A stretch of DNA of 64,000 bases from Symsagittifera roscoffensis (taxonomy: Eukaryota > Xenacoelomorpha > Acoela > Convolutidae), in assembly GCF_963678635.1 (NCBI RefSeq), contig NC_087063.1, forward strand, positions 82,075,574-82,139,573. The letters are read 5' to 3'. Position numbers and translations under genes: made by a program. Below, piece by piece: positions 54,628-64,000 of the stretch. Under the pieces are notes generated by a model, which did not search any database, had not been told where the DNA came from, and saw only the letters and a list, made by a program, of their open reading frames with translations. Numbering within the stretch: position 1 is the first letter of the stretch; the number at the start of each line of letters is the position of its first letter.

Positions 54628-55934
54628 TGGATCAGGACGACGACGACATCGGGGGAAAGACAGAAAAGCCGGGTGAGACGGATCTAGGAGCGTTGAAGAG
54701 AGACTTGCTGGAATACCGGTTTAGTGAAGACGACGACGGGGAAGTCGATGAGAGTCTATCGCTAATGACGCCATCGTCTTTCATGTCCCCTAAAAAGGAG
54801 GCTTCGGCCGACTTATCCCCGGTGGGCCAAATAAGTCAGGCGAGAGAGTGCCGAAATAGGGATCCACAAAGATTGCTCCATGAGTCACCAAGGAGGAGAA
54901 AGATTGAAGAGTCAATGAGGGTATCCTTCCTGAGTACGCTACCGGAAGAGGAATGGGAGAGATACCAAAGTGAACTAGAAAGCGAGACAGGGGCAATCTG
55001 GAACCGAGTGAACTTCGTGGAAAAGTCATGGGACGTGATACGAAGATACGGGACGCAGTCCATAATGAAGGTGGGATTGAACCAACCCATTATGCGTGAG
55101 GTCCTGGAGAAAATAATGAACTCCATAGAGTCTGATGTTCTGACCGAGTCAGTTACAGAGGACAGTGCCGATGATCAGCAGGTCACGAAGAAATTACCCG
55201 TCAGAGGAGCCAAAAAAGGGCTGAAGCGGCTGAAGGCAAAGACAGGAAGTCAAGCCGTGAACCACAGAGTGGTGAGGTCAAAAGCCAGCACAGTGGTTGC
55301 CTCTTTGACGAGCGCCAGTCGTTCAGGCGAGAGCGGGCAAGGAGATGGTGCGACGCTGGCCGGGGGAGAAAAAGAGAACCTGATACCCCCTATGCTCTTG
55401 GCAGGTCTGACCACAACAGCCACGAAATCAAAGAAGACTGCACGAACCCTAACAGACACTAAGCTAGAGATGGAGATCATCAGTCAGTGTGGATCTGGAG
55501 GACTTGATGATTACAGGCCCTCGCGAACCAACATGGCCCGGATGAAACTGGAGGGACAACTCGACGTGGTCGAGTACAGTCGAGTCACTGTGCCGGAATC
55601 GGTCCACATGGGAGATCCAGCAGGGGGTTATGTGGAGATGTTGAAGGCGAGGAACTCCGCGAGAGGGCACCTGATGGCTTGGAGCGAGAAGCGAGCCATG
55701 CAGGAATATCTGATAGGGCTTACGGAGAATTCTAGTCTAAATCGGAAAGAATACGGCACGGTAATGTCCTCGGAGGCGAACGAAATCGGGCTGGAAAACT
55801 ACTGGAAATCTCTTGGATGGCGGCCCTCCAAAGATACTTCGACGAGACGATGCATGCGCCTGCGACGGTGGCAGCATACCTGGCTCATCCGTGCACGAGA
55901 ACTGACCTGCAAGTACGGTTGGCTTGGTGCTTGA
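54627..55934 (+). pseudogene. Unrecognised acidic and basic-patch protein, giant element
   Basis: 435 codons starting MDQDDDDIGGK at a TGATG overlap. An acidic N-terminus is followed by a helical segment (LSTLPEEEWERYQSELESET), then a Lys/Arg-rich patch (KKLPVRGAKKGLKRLKAKTG) and a conserved-looking C-terminal helical part. The basic patch suggests nucleic-acid contact. The last 40 residues look like out-of-frame sequence, because the overlapping frame from 55,817 has better composition. Confidence 0.5.
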
Positions 55935-56134
55935 TGGGCATCAAGAAGGCGGAATATGAAGCCAGTAATGATTTGAAATCAAAGGAACAGGAGCTGGAGT
56001 TGATGGAAGCCCTGCGAGCGTTGATTTCAAAAGACGATTCTGCGATAGCATGGGCTAAGCGTAAGGATGCCCTTTGCTTTGTAAGGTTCGTGGTGGATCG
56101 TATCCCCACTCCTGTTTTAGCAGAAGGGAGTTGA
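55817..56134 (+). pseudogene. Unrecognised helical fragment, giant element
   Basis: 105 codons, MAALQRYFDETMHAPATVAA onward, mostly helical and ending in a stop at 56,132-56,134. It is probably the continuation of the preceding protein after a frameshift near 55,815. Confidence 0.45.
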
Positions 56135-56180
56135 TTGCGAAAGAAACTTCCTTAGGGCACTCCTGGAACTATATCAGGAT

Positions 56181-56873
56181 ATGCCGTTGTTTGTACCAAA
56201 TAGGGAGTCGAACGACATGGAGAGCTATCGCAAGTTGGAAGAAATGAGAAGGTTTTCCAACAAAGGATTGAAAGTGAGCCGGGAGTTGATTGAAACAGTC
56301 AGGGGACAGAAAGACTTTGCAACACTAGGGAAATTGAAGTCGTTCCAATTTGTGTCTGGCATAACGGGGATGGCCTATAATCCCTTCGTGAGTGAAGAAG
56401 CCAGGGAAGCGTACTTCGACTTTGAGCAAGTCATAGTGCTCAATTTCTGGGTCGAACGGATTAAGGAAGCTGGAATGCTGATGGTGGAACAACCCAAGCT
56501 GGGAATTATTTTAGAAGAACGAGTGGTCAAACCCTCGGTTCCCGAGCTGAAGGGGCAAGTGAGTTTTGATTGTGGTTCTTGGGACGGTTCCATGAAAACC
56601 AGCCTAGTAACCATGTGGGAACTCATGAAGCCTTCTTGGTGTCACCATCCTAACGCCGGTTTAATCTGGGACATGACGGTGGATATCACGTTAGACCTGG
56701 ATTATGACACAAGTCTACATGATTTGGCCATGATACACCATCTGCTGGCCATGAGGATGACGAGGCGGAAGAGCAACCTATCCACGGAACCATCCGAGGA
56801 AAGTCCATCGAGCAATTGGTTGAGGCAAGGCACCTGTTTAGATCAACATAGTGGAATGGAAGGACATGCTTGA
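56181..56873 (+). pseudogene. Unrecognised protein fragment, giant element
   Basis: 230 codons, starting MPLFVPNRESNDMESYRKLE. It includes SFDCGSWDGSMKTSLVTMWE and a region with paired histidines (SWCHHPNAG). It resembles no family I can name. The stop at 56,871-56,873 is followed four bases later by the next open frame. Confidence 0.5.
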
Positions 56874-56876
56874 AAT

Positions 56877-57770
56877 TTGGGACACTGCCTGATTACGCTG
56901 AGCGAGCAACATCGACAACTGGCACAATTGTACGGAAGATCGAGCATGTCTGATAAGAGTGGCATGGAGTTGGTCGCGGACTGTCATGGGGCGACGGATG
57001 TAAACTTGACCACTGCCTTGGGATTTTGTAGCATGACGAGCTCGATAGAATCGCTGGAGCGCCTGGAGCGTGCCCATGAGCTAGTGACGTCCCTCAGCAT
57101 GGAAGTATTCACTGGAGAATTGCAGACAGAGCAGAAAATTGGAGGCTGGCGAGAAGCTCTGGAAAATGAAATGAGTCTGAAGGATAGTGAAGCCTATCAT
57201 AGACCTACTGGTTCAAAATATCTGGTGGGTTCAAGCTCCGCACCATATTGCAATAGTAGGTATCATACGCACATGGTGGTGATGGATGCGAGGACGCAGC
57301 AGGTTTTGATTGACCAACTTTTCTCTGTGCTAAAGTGCGTGAGGTTGGCCAGAATGTCGGAGAGGTCATATGATTTGTTGGCGAAGGTCTTTTGGGCAGT
57401 CCCGAAGAGATCTGAAGGCGAGTTGCAAGACGTAGTGGGTGAAGAGTTCATGAGGTTGAACGAAGGTAATGTGAGCGAGTTCCAGAAGCAGAAAGCATGT
57501 GGAGCGTTACCCACTGAATTCCCCACCATAGAAGAGAAAGACGATTTGCACAGAATTATGATGGAGGTGGAACCGTTGCTGGGAGCCTCAGGGTATTGGA
57601 TGGACCCGAAGGAAAATATTGAGGACCCATGGGGAGTATCCTTGTCACTGCTTGGCGCAGACGTTATGGTACCCCAAACGCGGGAATCTGATGCTAGTAT
57701 GGGACGTGGAGGAGTTGTACTCTACGGAGTTGCCCGATCAGAATCAACAGGTGTCAATCGTGGTGGTTAG
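56877..57770 (+). pseudogene. Unrecognised protein fragment, giant element
   Basis: 297 codons. It shows a helical stretch (ERLERAHELVTSLSMEVFTG), a central YHTHMVVMDARTQQVLIDQL and a further helical part. The last 40 residues may be out of frame, as a frame from 57,619 competes. No catalytic motif recognised. Confidence 0.45.
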
Positions 57771-57950
57771 TGCCATGCTGGCAAGATGTGGTTGGAGGCT
57801 AACGCGGACTCAAGTGAACAGGAGACGGCCGTGCCGACTCCTGAGCAGCTGAGCAACGTAAAGATGAGCCGCAAATTGGATCTTTTCAGAACCACCTGCA
57901 AGGTTCTGAGAATACCCAAAGCCATTGAAAGAATATAGTCAAGGCAAAGG

Positions 57951-58382
57951 TTGATGCCTTGGTTCCGTGCAGTGATGATGTCATGGATGTATGAACGCGC
58001 GAAGCGTCAAATGTCGAGGAGCACGGAAGCCTATCAATCTTTCCAGCTAGATGTAGGACCGGGAGCCTATAAGAGAGCATTCCTGACGCACAGAAACGCG
58101 GTCACCACGGCGGTGAAGCGAGTAGCTGGAGCGCCTTGTGTAACTGAAGATGAGAAGAATGAGGTCTTAAGAGCTGACCTAGAACGAAAAGTGAGCCTGT
58201 GTCTTCACAACAGCTTTTGCAGGAACCGGGAGCAAAAGGTGAATGTGCACTTGCTACCTTGTTGCAAACCGAGGCTGTTGGAACAGGAGAGTTGGGGCAC
58301 GGCCCGCAACTCCATGGACATGTTGGAAAAAGTCTTAGAAGACAGTGAAGCTGAAGATCAGGATGGCGAAGCAATGGAATGA
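57951..58382 (+). pseudogene. Last coding fragment of the giant element
   Basis: 143 codons (MMPWFRAVMMSWMYERAKRQ) ending TGA at 58,380-58,382, with an acidic C-terminus (LEDSEAEDQDGEAME). It contains four closely spaced Cys (SLCLHNSFCRN and LLPCCKPRL) that could form a metal site, though the spacing matches no finger I know. About 780 bp of non-coding sequence follows before the right repeat. Confidence 0.45.
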
Positions 58383-59165
58383 AGATGATGGAACGAAGAG
58401 GATAAGTGAAGACGTAAACAAGAAAGGAAGAGAAGGAGAAAAAACTTGATTGTCTTTGTGTGTTAAGACTTGAACTAATCAACCAAGTTTGATTATTGAA
58501 CTTGTTAAACTTTTTGTTTTGATCTAGTTTGGTCAGACCAAACGTTGAAAACTGTTGCAATTGTTAAAATTGTTAAAATTGTTGATTTTAGTTATGACTA
58601 TTTATATAAATATATGGAGAACATAGGTGAGTATGTTTACCTATTTAAACACGACTGAAGATTTTAACCTGTGTAAGATACAATTTATTTCACTGTGTGG
58701 CGACATGGTAAATTTGAGTAAGCTCGCTCGGAAAGGGTGAGTAACTCAATAACATTCCTAGCCACAGAGTTTCTTAGTTTTAATATCAAATAGGACCGCA
58801 TAAATAACTGATTTTACTTGGTGAGTGACGTTAAGTTAATTTTAACGGGTGCGTGGCCGTGCCACGTCCCAACTTTTTAATCACAAAGAGCGAAAATAAA
58901 ATTTATGGCAAGATAACGTAAGTAGTCAGAAAAGAAATTTTATCTAGGACACTCCTCATGGTGCAAATTTTGTGAAAATGTTGGAAGGCAGTGAAATGTA
59001 GTACGATGCCATTTGTGACACGTAGTGAGTTGAGGTGGAGTAGATAAATTTCATTTTCTAATGCGATTTGTAAGATTAGTTATAGAGAACTGGAGTACTA
59101 CTTGACGATAACCCGGTGTTATGCGATCAATAGGGACATTGATGGGGACTTGTCCGGGGAGTATT
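58383..59165 (+). other. 3' untranslated region of the giant element
   Basis: Non-coding, AT-rich. The first part (to 58,737) is duplicated at 62,887-63,250. 'gccacagagtttcttagttt' and the following 'gtagtacgatgccatttgtg' are found, diverged, at 61,705-61,910. The stretch before the right repeat has G-runs (gatggggacttgtccgggga) that could serve as polypurine tract. Confidence 0.6.
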
Positions 59166-60043
59166 TGCCATTCTGCCAGATTGGCACAGAGCAACCTTCC
59201 GGTGGGACAGAAAATGACGACTAAAGGCCTTAGTAACACAAAAGGGCTGCGAAGGAGGGTCGAAATATTCCGGAAGTATAAATTTTTAAAATTTCGATTG
59301 ACGGCCAAGTATTTCTCAGAAATCCAAATAGACGGCCATTTTGACGAAAAAGAACGAAAAAACAGAACAAGGACAAATATAGTGAAAAACAGTCGCACGA
59401 GAAAACGAGAAAAAGCAAGCCTCTTATCGTGGCAATCACAAACGATAAGACTGATAGCAGAGAGAAACAGTGAGAAAGGAGGCTTCAGTGGGGAAGGAAC
59501 ATTCCGCGGAACCCTCCCGTGCCACAAATTGGGAGAGATAACAACGTTATCTCGAGAAGAACACGGAAGCGGAGGCTTGGCCCCCCAGAGACTGTCATAT
59601 GTTGAAGGACTGCAGTAACTTAACTTTTTAGCTACTCTGATGCCATAGAACTTTGAATTGACACCGGTATTATTTGATATTTTAGAATATGAGAAGCTAG
59701 GAAGAGGAAAGGGTCAATTCATCTCCAATAATGTAGAACTGTCAAACAAAAACATAATAAAATAGGGTGTTCGAGCCGTGTTGTTAATAGCAATCACGTA
59801 GTCTGAGGATCCGAGACTCAGCTATGTGGTTGTGTTCGCATGTAAACGAAAGCTGATCAAAAGTCGTTTGACTGATGGCCTAAAAATAGTAACTTTTTAC
59901 TTAGCCCTAAACAGACCAGAAAATCAACTGGCAAGGTCGAGACGGTGCAAAACGAGTAGGATTAAGGTAACTGACGCCTGCCAGTCATTAATAGGTACTT
60001 TTTCTACGCTCCGTCGCTGTGTAGTACTTGGGCAAATGTTACA
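59166..60043 (+). repeat. Right terminal repeat of the giant element
   Basis: 878 bp, colinear with the left repeat. A TATA-like 'agtataaattt' lies near 59,276 and AATAAA near 59,756. The part from 59,791 rightward is repeated nearly identically from 63,251. Confidence 0.9.
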
Positions 60044-61235
60044 TTCAAGAAAACTGCAGTATACCTACCAGCGCCAACCAGTGTTTCCATGGCAACGGGT
60101 TCGAAAATTACAAAGGAAGGGAGGTCTTTATAGTCGTTTCTTTTGCGGACTTCAGCCTCGGAAGCTGCATTGGCACCCGGAAGAACTCCCATTCGCAGAT
60201 TAGAGTTTGCCAAACGACTTATACATGTGAAATCCCATGCCAAGGTCCGTCCTCGCTGCCATCGCATTAGTGTGTGTCCATCTGGTCTGTGTCCATCTTT
60301 GCGTAGCAGCCCGATAGGTTCTAGTGGGGAACTGACGCCGAGTGATTTTATGGAATCTTTAATGATCATGTTGCCATTCGAGTGTCTGATGAACTTGTGC
60401 TTGATCTTCGGGCAGACACGTGCGTGTCTTCCATCTGTTGCTGCGGCATAGCGACATTTGCACGTGTGTTGTGTGGTTACTTTTGCTCCTAGACGCCAGC
60501 TGAAATACGGAACTCATCATCGGACAAAGTCAGACCCAGTGGACGAGAAGGAAGGACGTCCAGCCAAGCGCCTGAACCTACCGCGCGACAGCCGTGATAA
60601 CGAGCAAGTGAGTTTTCGTCGGTACAATTGCTCAAAATGTTTGCGGATTGTTGTTCGTAGATAGGTTTCGTCCAAATTTTTTGAGCGCACTGGGGGGGAA
60701 GTCTTCAAATCGGTGGTTGCTGAGAGACTCCCAGTGGTCGACGGCTTCGTTAAAAAGACAAGGATTGCTTATCTCAGGAGCAAGGCGGTGCCGTAAATTT
60801 TCAGTGAAAACAAAAGAAGCAATAAATGCCGATGAGCTGAGAGTGCTGGTTTTTTGAAGACCAAACGCTCTTTGTTTCGTGGGCAAGCAAACTTGACTGA
60901 AAGAGACATCGGAAATGATGCAGTTGAAGATTCTCTCAAGTTCAAGGCATACAAGTGTGTCGATTTTGTCGAGTAAATCTGTGTGTTTAAAGGCAGGGCT
61001 AGCGCGGAGGACATACATAAGTTTAGGGACAAAGAAACAACCTTTAATGAGAAAGAAAGCGGTTTGACATGGTAAAGAAGCTGTTCGCTGCAGGAGTGTC
61101 TTGAGTTTCGCAAGTTTGTCCACTTACTCTGCTCGAATCGACCCAGTGCCTAGACCAGCCCCAAGAAGTGTGCTGTCTTCGGCATCAACGCATTGAATAG
61201 TGGGAAATGTCTCAAAAAAACTTATTAAATAATTA
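60044..61235 (-). pseudogene. Non-LTR retrotransposon (LINE) ORF2, C-terminal part
   Basis: On the minus strand, from high to low coordinates: a segment with STLLGAGLGTGSIRAEW, then FFLIKGCFFVPKLMYVLRAS and the following KHTDLLDKIDTL (post-RT region of LINE proteins). Next comes a Cys/His segment (QHTCKCRYAAATDGRHARVC) and then the C-terminal box EPIGLLRKDGHRPDGHTLMR with GRTLAWDFT. Frames change at about 61,120, 60,630 and 60,370, so this copy is decayed. At 60,044 it stops at the terminal repeat of the giant element and resumes at 41,216 with KELARRIT. The clade cannot be told from this fragment. Confidence 0.8.
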
Positions 61236-62863
61236 CATGTGACATGATGGTACGGTTGCAAGAAGAAGGCCCAGGACTGCCTCCAACAGCGTCAGAATGG
61301 CCACCGATGAGTTGCAACTTCTAAACAACGAAAACCAAAAGAAAGGAATGAACGAAGGAGTACCAAAGAAGGGTAAAATTGAAACTCAGAATCGTTTTTG
61401 TGCGAGAAAAACTCAAATGAGAAGCCAAGCAACTAAGTTTGAAATTGAAACTGAATGAAAGAAAAATTTTAGTTATTTTTGAGTTTAAAATTTGTTGCAT
61501 TTATATATTTGCTTTGTGTTTTTACCTAGTGCTTTTAGAGACACTTACTTTTTATTTAGAGAGGCTTGAGTGAAAAGTATATTAAAATACTCCAGCCTGC
61601 TTGAGTGTTTTTAAAAACCAAGATGACTGTTCGCTTTGGGGTGACATAAAAAAAAACTTGAGTAACCTCTTGAAGAGGGAGATTATTTAATTGTTCCTGC
61701 TAGCCACCGAGTTTCTTAATTTTAATATTCAGGACCAATAACAAATAAGTTTCCGAATTGAGGAAGCATAGTAGAATAGTTTTAAATCAAGATGATGGCA
61801 CTGAAAATTAGAAAAAAGTGTTTTATCATAAGTCATATCCTCAGAGTGCAGATTAAATAAAAATGCTAGAAGGCTATAGCGATGTAGTATGCTGCCGTTT
61901 GTAGCATGAAGTGAGTCGATATGATGCAGATAAAAATTGTTTCTTGCATTTTTTAAATTCTGTTCGATGGCACTGTACCAACATTGATGAATTTCTCGAA
62001 GATCAATGAGGCCATTGACCGGGCTGTCGGGGGAATATGTGACTTTTGAAGTTGACCAGAATGGCATCTAAAATGCATGGCAGAATCGAAATTTTATCTG
62101 GAGCAGTTTAATGGGAGAATTGGCTGTTTCAGAGAATTAACGGTCTTATTCGATAACTGAACGAATTGGAGAGGTCGGTTTTAAGTGACAATTGAAATCA
62201 AAAACATTTCAGTGGTAAAGACACGTGACCATTTTTATTTTCAAGAATGCAGAAAAAGCGAAAATTCAGAAGTACGATTTCCGCTAGTAGAGAATAGACG
62301 CACGAGTCAAAGAGAAGAAGATTGGAATTGCGATCCACATTAATGTAAAAGAGTATTCCAAAAAACTGTAACGATTGTGCAGCTGCAATCGTTAAGGAGT
62401 AGTTCCCGAGAATTTGGAGAGGTATTGGGAGGATTTTGCTACCTTTCTTGGTCAACAACAAGACCGTTCTTCCGGAAGGGTCTTGGGAAGAGACATGAGT
62501 TCACTATTTTTCCATGTAAGTTAACCACACAATGAACTGGCTTTGGTAGAGACGGTTAAAATTAATTCAAAAACAAACGGATCAATTTCCAAAATTCTTA
62601 GCCGCCGGAAAGTTTTGCGATAATAGTAGATATTTTTTCAGAGGTGTAAGTTTTCTACATTTGACATTCAAAACAGGAACTAAACAAGGCAGTTGAACAA
62701 TTCAACAAACTTATGAGTACAGGCAAAATTTCTGCCGCCATTGTGCAGGGATCAGAAGTGGTTCTAATGAAAATGCAAAGTTAGAAAGAGAATTTATTTG
62801 AAATTTTATGATGTCTGAGAACTTACATAATCGGTTTACAATAAGGACACTCAGACAAACGAC
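61236..62863 (+). repeat. Diverged relative of the giant element's 3' region
   Basis: Ordered matches to the 3' end of the giant element: 'gccaccgagtttcttaattt' (61,705) to 58,761; 'tgatgtagtatgctgccgttt' type sequence (61,880) to 58,998; 'cattgatg...ggg.cttgtcgggg' type sequence (61,980) to 59,140; 'cgcacgag' (62,300) to the terminal repeat. Divergence is high and there are indels. No coding sequence is visible in it. It suggests an older related insertion in the same LINE neighbourhood. Confidence 0.5.
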
Positions 62864-64000
62864 AAGATCAGGATGGAGAAGCAATGGAATGAAGATGATG
62901 GAACGAAGAGGATAAGTGAAGACGTAAACAAGAAAGGAAGAGAAGGAGAAAAAACTTGATTGTCTTTGTGTGTTAAGACTTGAACTAATCAACCAAGTTT
63001 GATTATTGAACTTCTTAAATTTTTTGTTTTGATCTAGTTTGGTCAGATCAAACGTTGAAAACTGTTGCAATTGTTAAAATTGTTAAAACTGTTGATTTTA
63101 GTTATGACTATTTACTATTTATATAAATATATGGAGAACATAGGTGAGTATGTTTACCTATTTAAACACGACTGAAGTTTTCAACCTGTGTAAGATACAA
63201 TTTCACTGTGTGGCGACATGGTAAATTTGAGTAAGCTCGCTCGGAAAGGGCAATCACGTAGTCTGAGGATCCGAGACTCAGCTATGTGGTTGTGTTCGCA
63301 TGTAAACGAAAGCTGATCAAAAGTCGTTTGACTGATGGCCTAAAAATAGTAACTTTTTACTTAGCCCTAAACAGACCAGAAAATCAACTGGCAAGGTCGA
63401 GACGGTGCAAAACGAGTAGGATTAAGGTAACTGACGCCTGCCAGTCATTAATAGGTACTTTTTCTACGCTCCGTCGCTGTGTAGTACTTGGGCAAATGTT
63501 ACATTCAAGAAAACTGCAGTATACCTACCAGCGCCAACCAGTGTTTCCATGGCAACGGGTTCGAAAATTACAAAGGAAGGGAGGTCTTTATAGTCGTTTC
63601 TTTTGCGGACTTCAGCCTCGGAAGCTGCATTGGCACCCGGAAGAACTCCCATTCGCAGATTAGAGTTTGCCAAACGACTTATACATGTGAAATCCCATGC
63701 CAAGGTCCGTCCTCGCTGCCATCGCATTAGTGTGTGTCCATCTGGTCTGCGTCCATCTTTGCGTAGCAGCCCGATAGGTTCTAGTGGGGAACTGACGCCG
63801 AGTGATTTTATGGAATCTTTAATGATCATGTTGCCATTCGAGTGTCTGATGAACTTGTGCTTGATCTTCGGGCAGACACGTGCGTGTCTTCCATCTGTTG
63901 CTGCGGCATAGCGACATTTGCACGTGTGTTGTGTGGTTACTTTTGCTCCTAGACGCCAGCTGAAATACGGAACTCATCATCGGACAAAGTCAGACCCAGT
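62864..64000 (+). repeat. Second copy of the giant element 3' end and LINE flank, with internal deletion
   Basis: 62,864-63,250 repeats 58,354-58,737 and 63,251-64,000 repeats 59,791-60,540, so 1,053 bp (58,738-59,790) are absent. The match crosses the end of the terminal repeat into the LINE flank with one visible difference in about 500 bp (60,290 t, 63,750 c). It continues to the window edge. This is a duplication of the locus or an assembly duplicate, not an independent insertion. Confidence 0.88.
63504..64000 (-). pseudogene. LINE ORF2 C-terminal fragment, duplicated copy
   Basis: Minus-strand copy of 60,044-60,540, with EPIGLLRKDGRRPDGHTLMR (one residue differs from the first copy, His to Arg). 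It is cut by the end of the window. Confidence 0.8.

Larger units (their letters stand above)
41217..60043 (+). mobile_element. Giant LTR element (18.8 kb) without recognisable pol
   Basis: Terminal direct repeats at 41,217-42,088 and 59,166-60,043 start TGCCATTCTGCC and end AATGTTACA. Outside both ends lies one LINE coding region on the minus strand, split so that its protein would continue across the insertion; this fixes both borders. Flanking pentamers ttctg and ttcaa share only three bases, so the target duplication is decayed or absent. Coding parts on the plus strand include a Gag-like protein with two CCHC knuckles, a protease-like segment, a macro domain, a coiled coil, an SGNH hydrolase and long unrecognised frames. 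I found no RT, RNase H or integrase motif in the listed frames. It therefore looks like a giant non-autonomous or pol-deleted LTR element. All long frames are broken, so it is inactive. Confidence 0.85.

Noticed and set aside
53389-58382. A hidden reverse transcriptase or integrase in the unrecognised block
   Set aside because: I looked for x-x-D-D loops, RNase H DAS-type motifs and DDE/HHCC patterns in the open frames and found none. Only a profile search on a consensus could exclude it fully.
59826-60203. 125-codon plus-strand frame repeated identically at 63,286-63,663
   Set aside because: It crosses from the terminal repeat into the antisense of the LINE coding region. The identity is explained by the duplication and the openness by the LINE shadow.

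Overview
The window looks like nuclear DNA of an invertebrate metazoan. It is strongly AT-rich, the host genes carry long GT-AG introns, and the three recognisable host genes are a beta-thymosin-repeat (actin-binding) gene, a divergent cytochrome P450 and a SAAL1 homologue, all on the minus strand. The species cannot be named from the sequence. Everything else that is recognisable is transposon-derived.

Layout. 1-4.6 kb: 5' part of the thymosin gene (two exons) in AT-rich DNA. 4.7-6.6 kb: MITE-like elements with ends of the type AGTTGCAAAAAGTTCGGACA. 6.8-10.4 kb: a 1.83 kb direct tandem duplication. 13.2-15.1 kb: a hAT DNA transposon with intact ends, a perfect 8-bp target duplication and a broken transposase. 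18.1-37.0 kb: a six-exon P450 gene; its largest intron holds a complete but dead Ty3/Gypsy-type LTR retrotransposon (19,404-26,498, perfect 5-bp target duplication) in the same orientation, and its other introns hold several dispersed repeat families. 38.4-40.5 kb: SAAL1 homologue.

41.1-64 kb: the most unusual region. An 18.8 kb element (41,217-60,043) has 870-880 bp terminal direct repeats and sits inside the 3' coding end of a non-LTR retrotransposon; the two LINE coding pieces lie exactly on either side of it. Its coding part is visibly richer in G+C than the host DNA. It encodes a Gag-like protein (capsid-like region plus two CCHC zinc knuckles), a stretch resembling a retropepsin without its catalytic triplet, a macro domain, a coiled-coil protein, an SGNH hydrolase with all catalytic blocks, a second SGNH-like segment, and about 5 kb of coding sequence that I do not recognise. 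I find no reverse transcriptase, RNase H or integrase in it. It also has a 3 kb leader with many copies of ACCCTCCG or its complement and a duplicated hairpin. The reading frame is broken many times, so this copy is defective.

Right of it lie the rest of the LINE, a diverged relative of the big element's 3' region, and a near-identical second copy of the big element's 3' end plus LINE flank (62,864 to the window edge) with a 1,053-bp internal deletion. That points to a recent segmental duplication or to an uncollapsed haplotype in the assembly.

Best candidate for an undescribed system: the 18.8 kb pol-less LTR element with macro and SGNH domains. Second: the P450 with a C-terminal membrane segment and a non-canonical I-helix.
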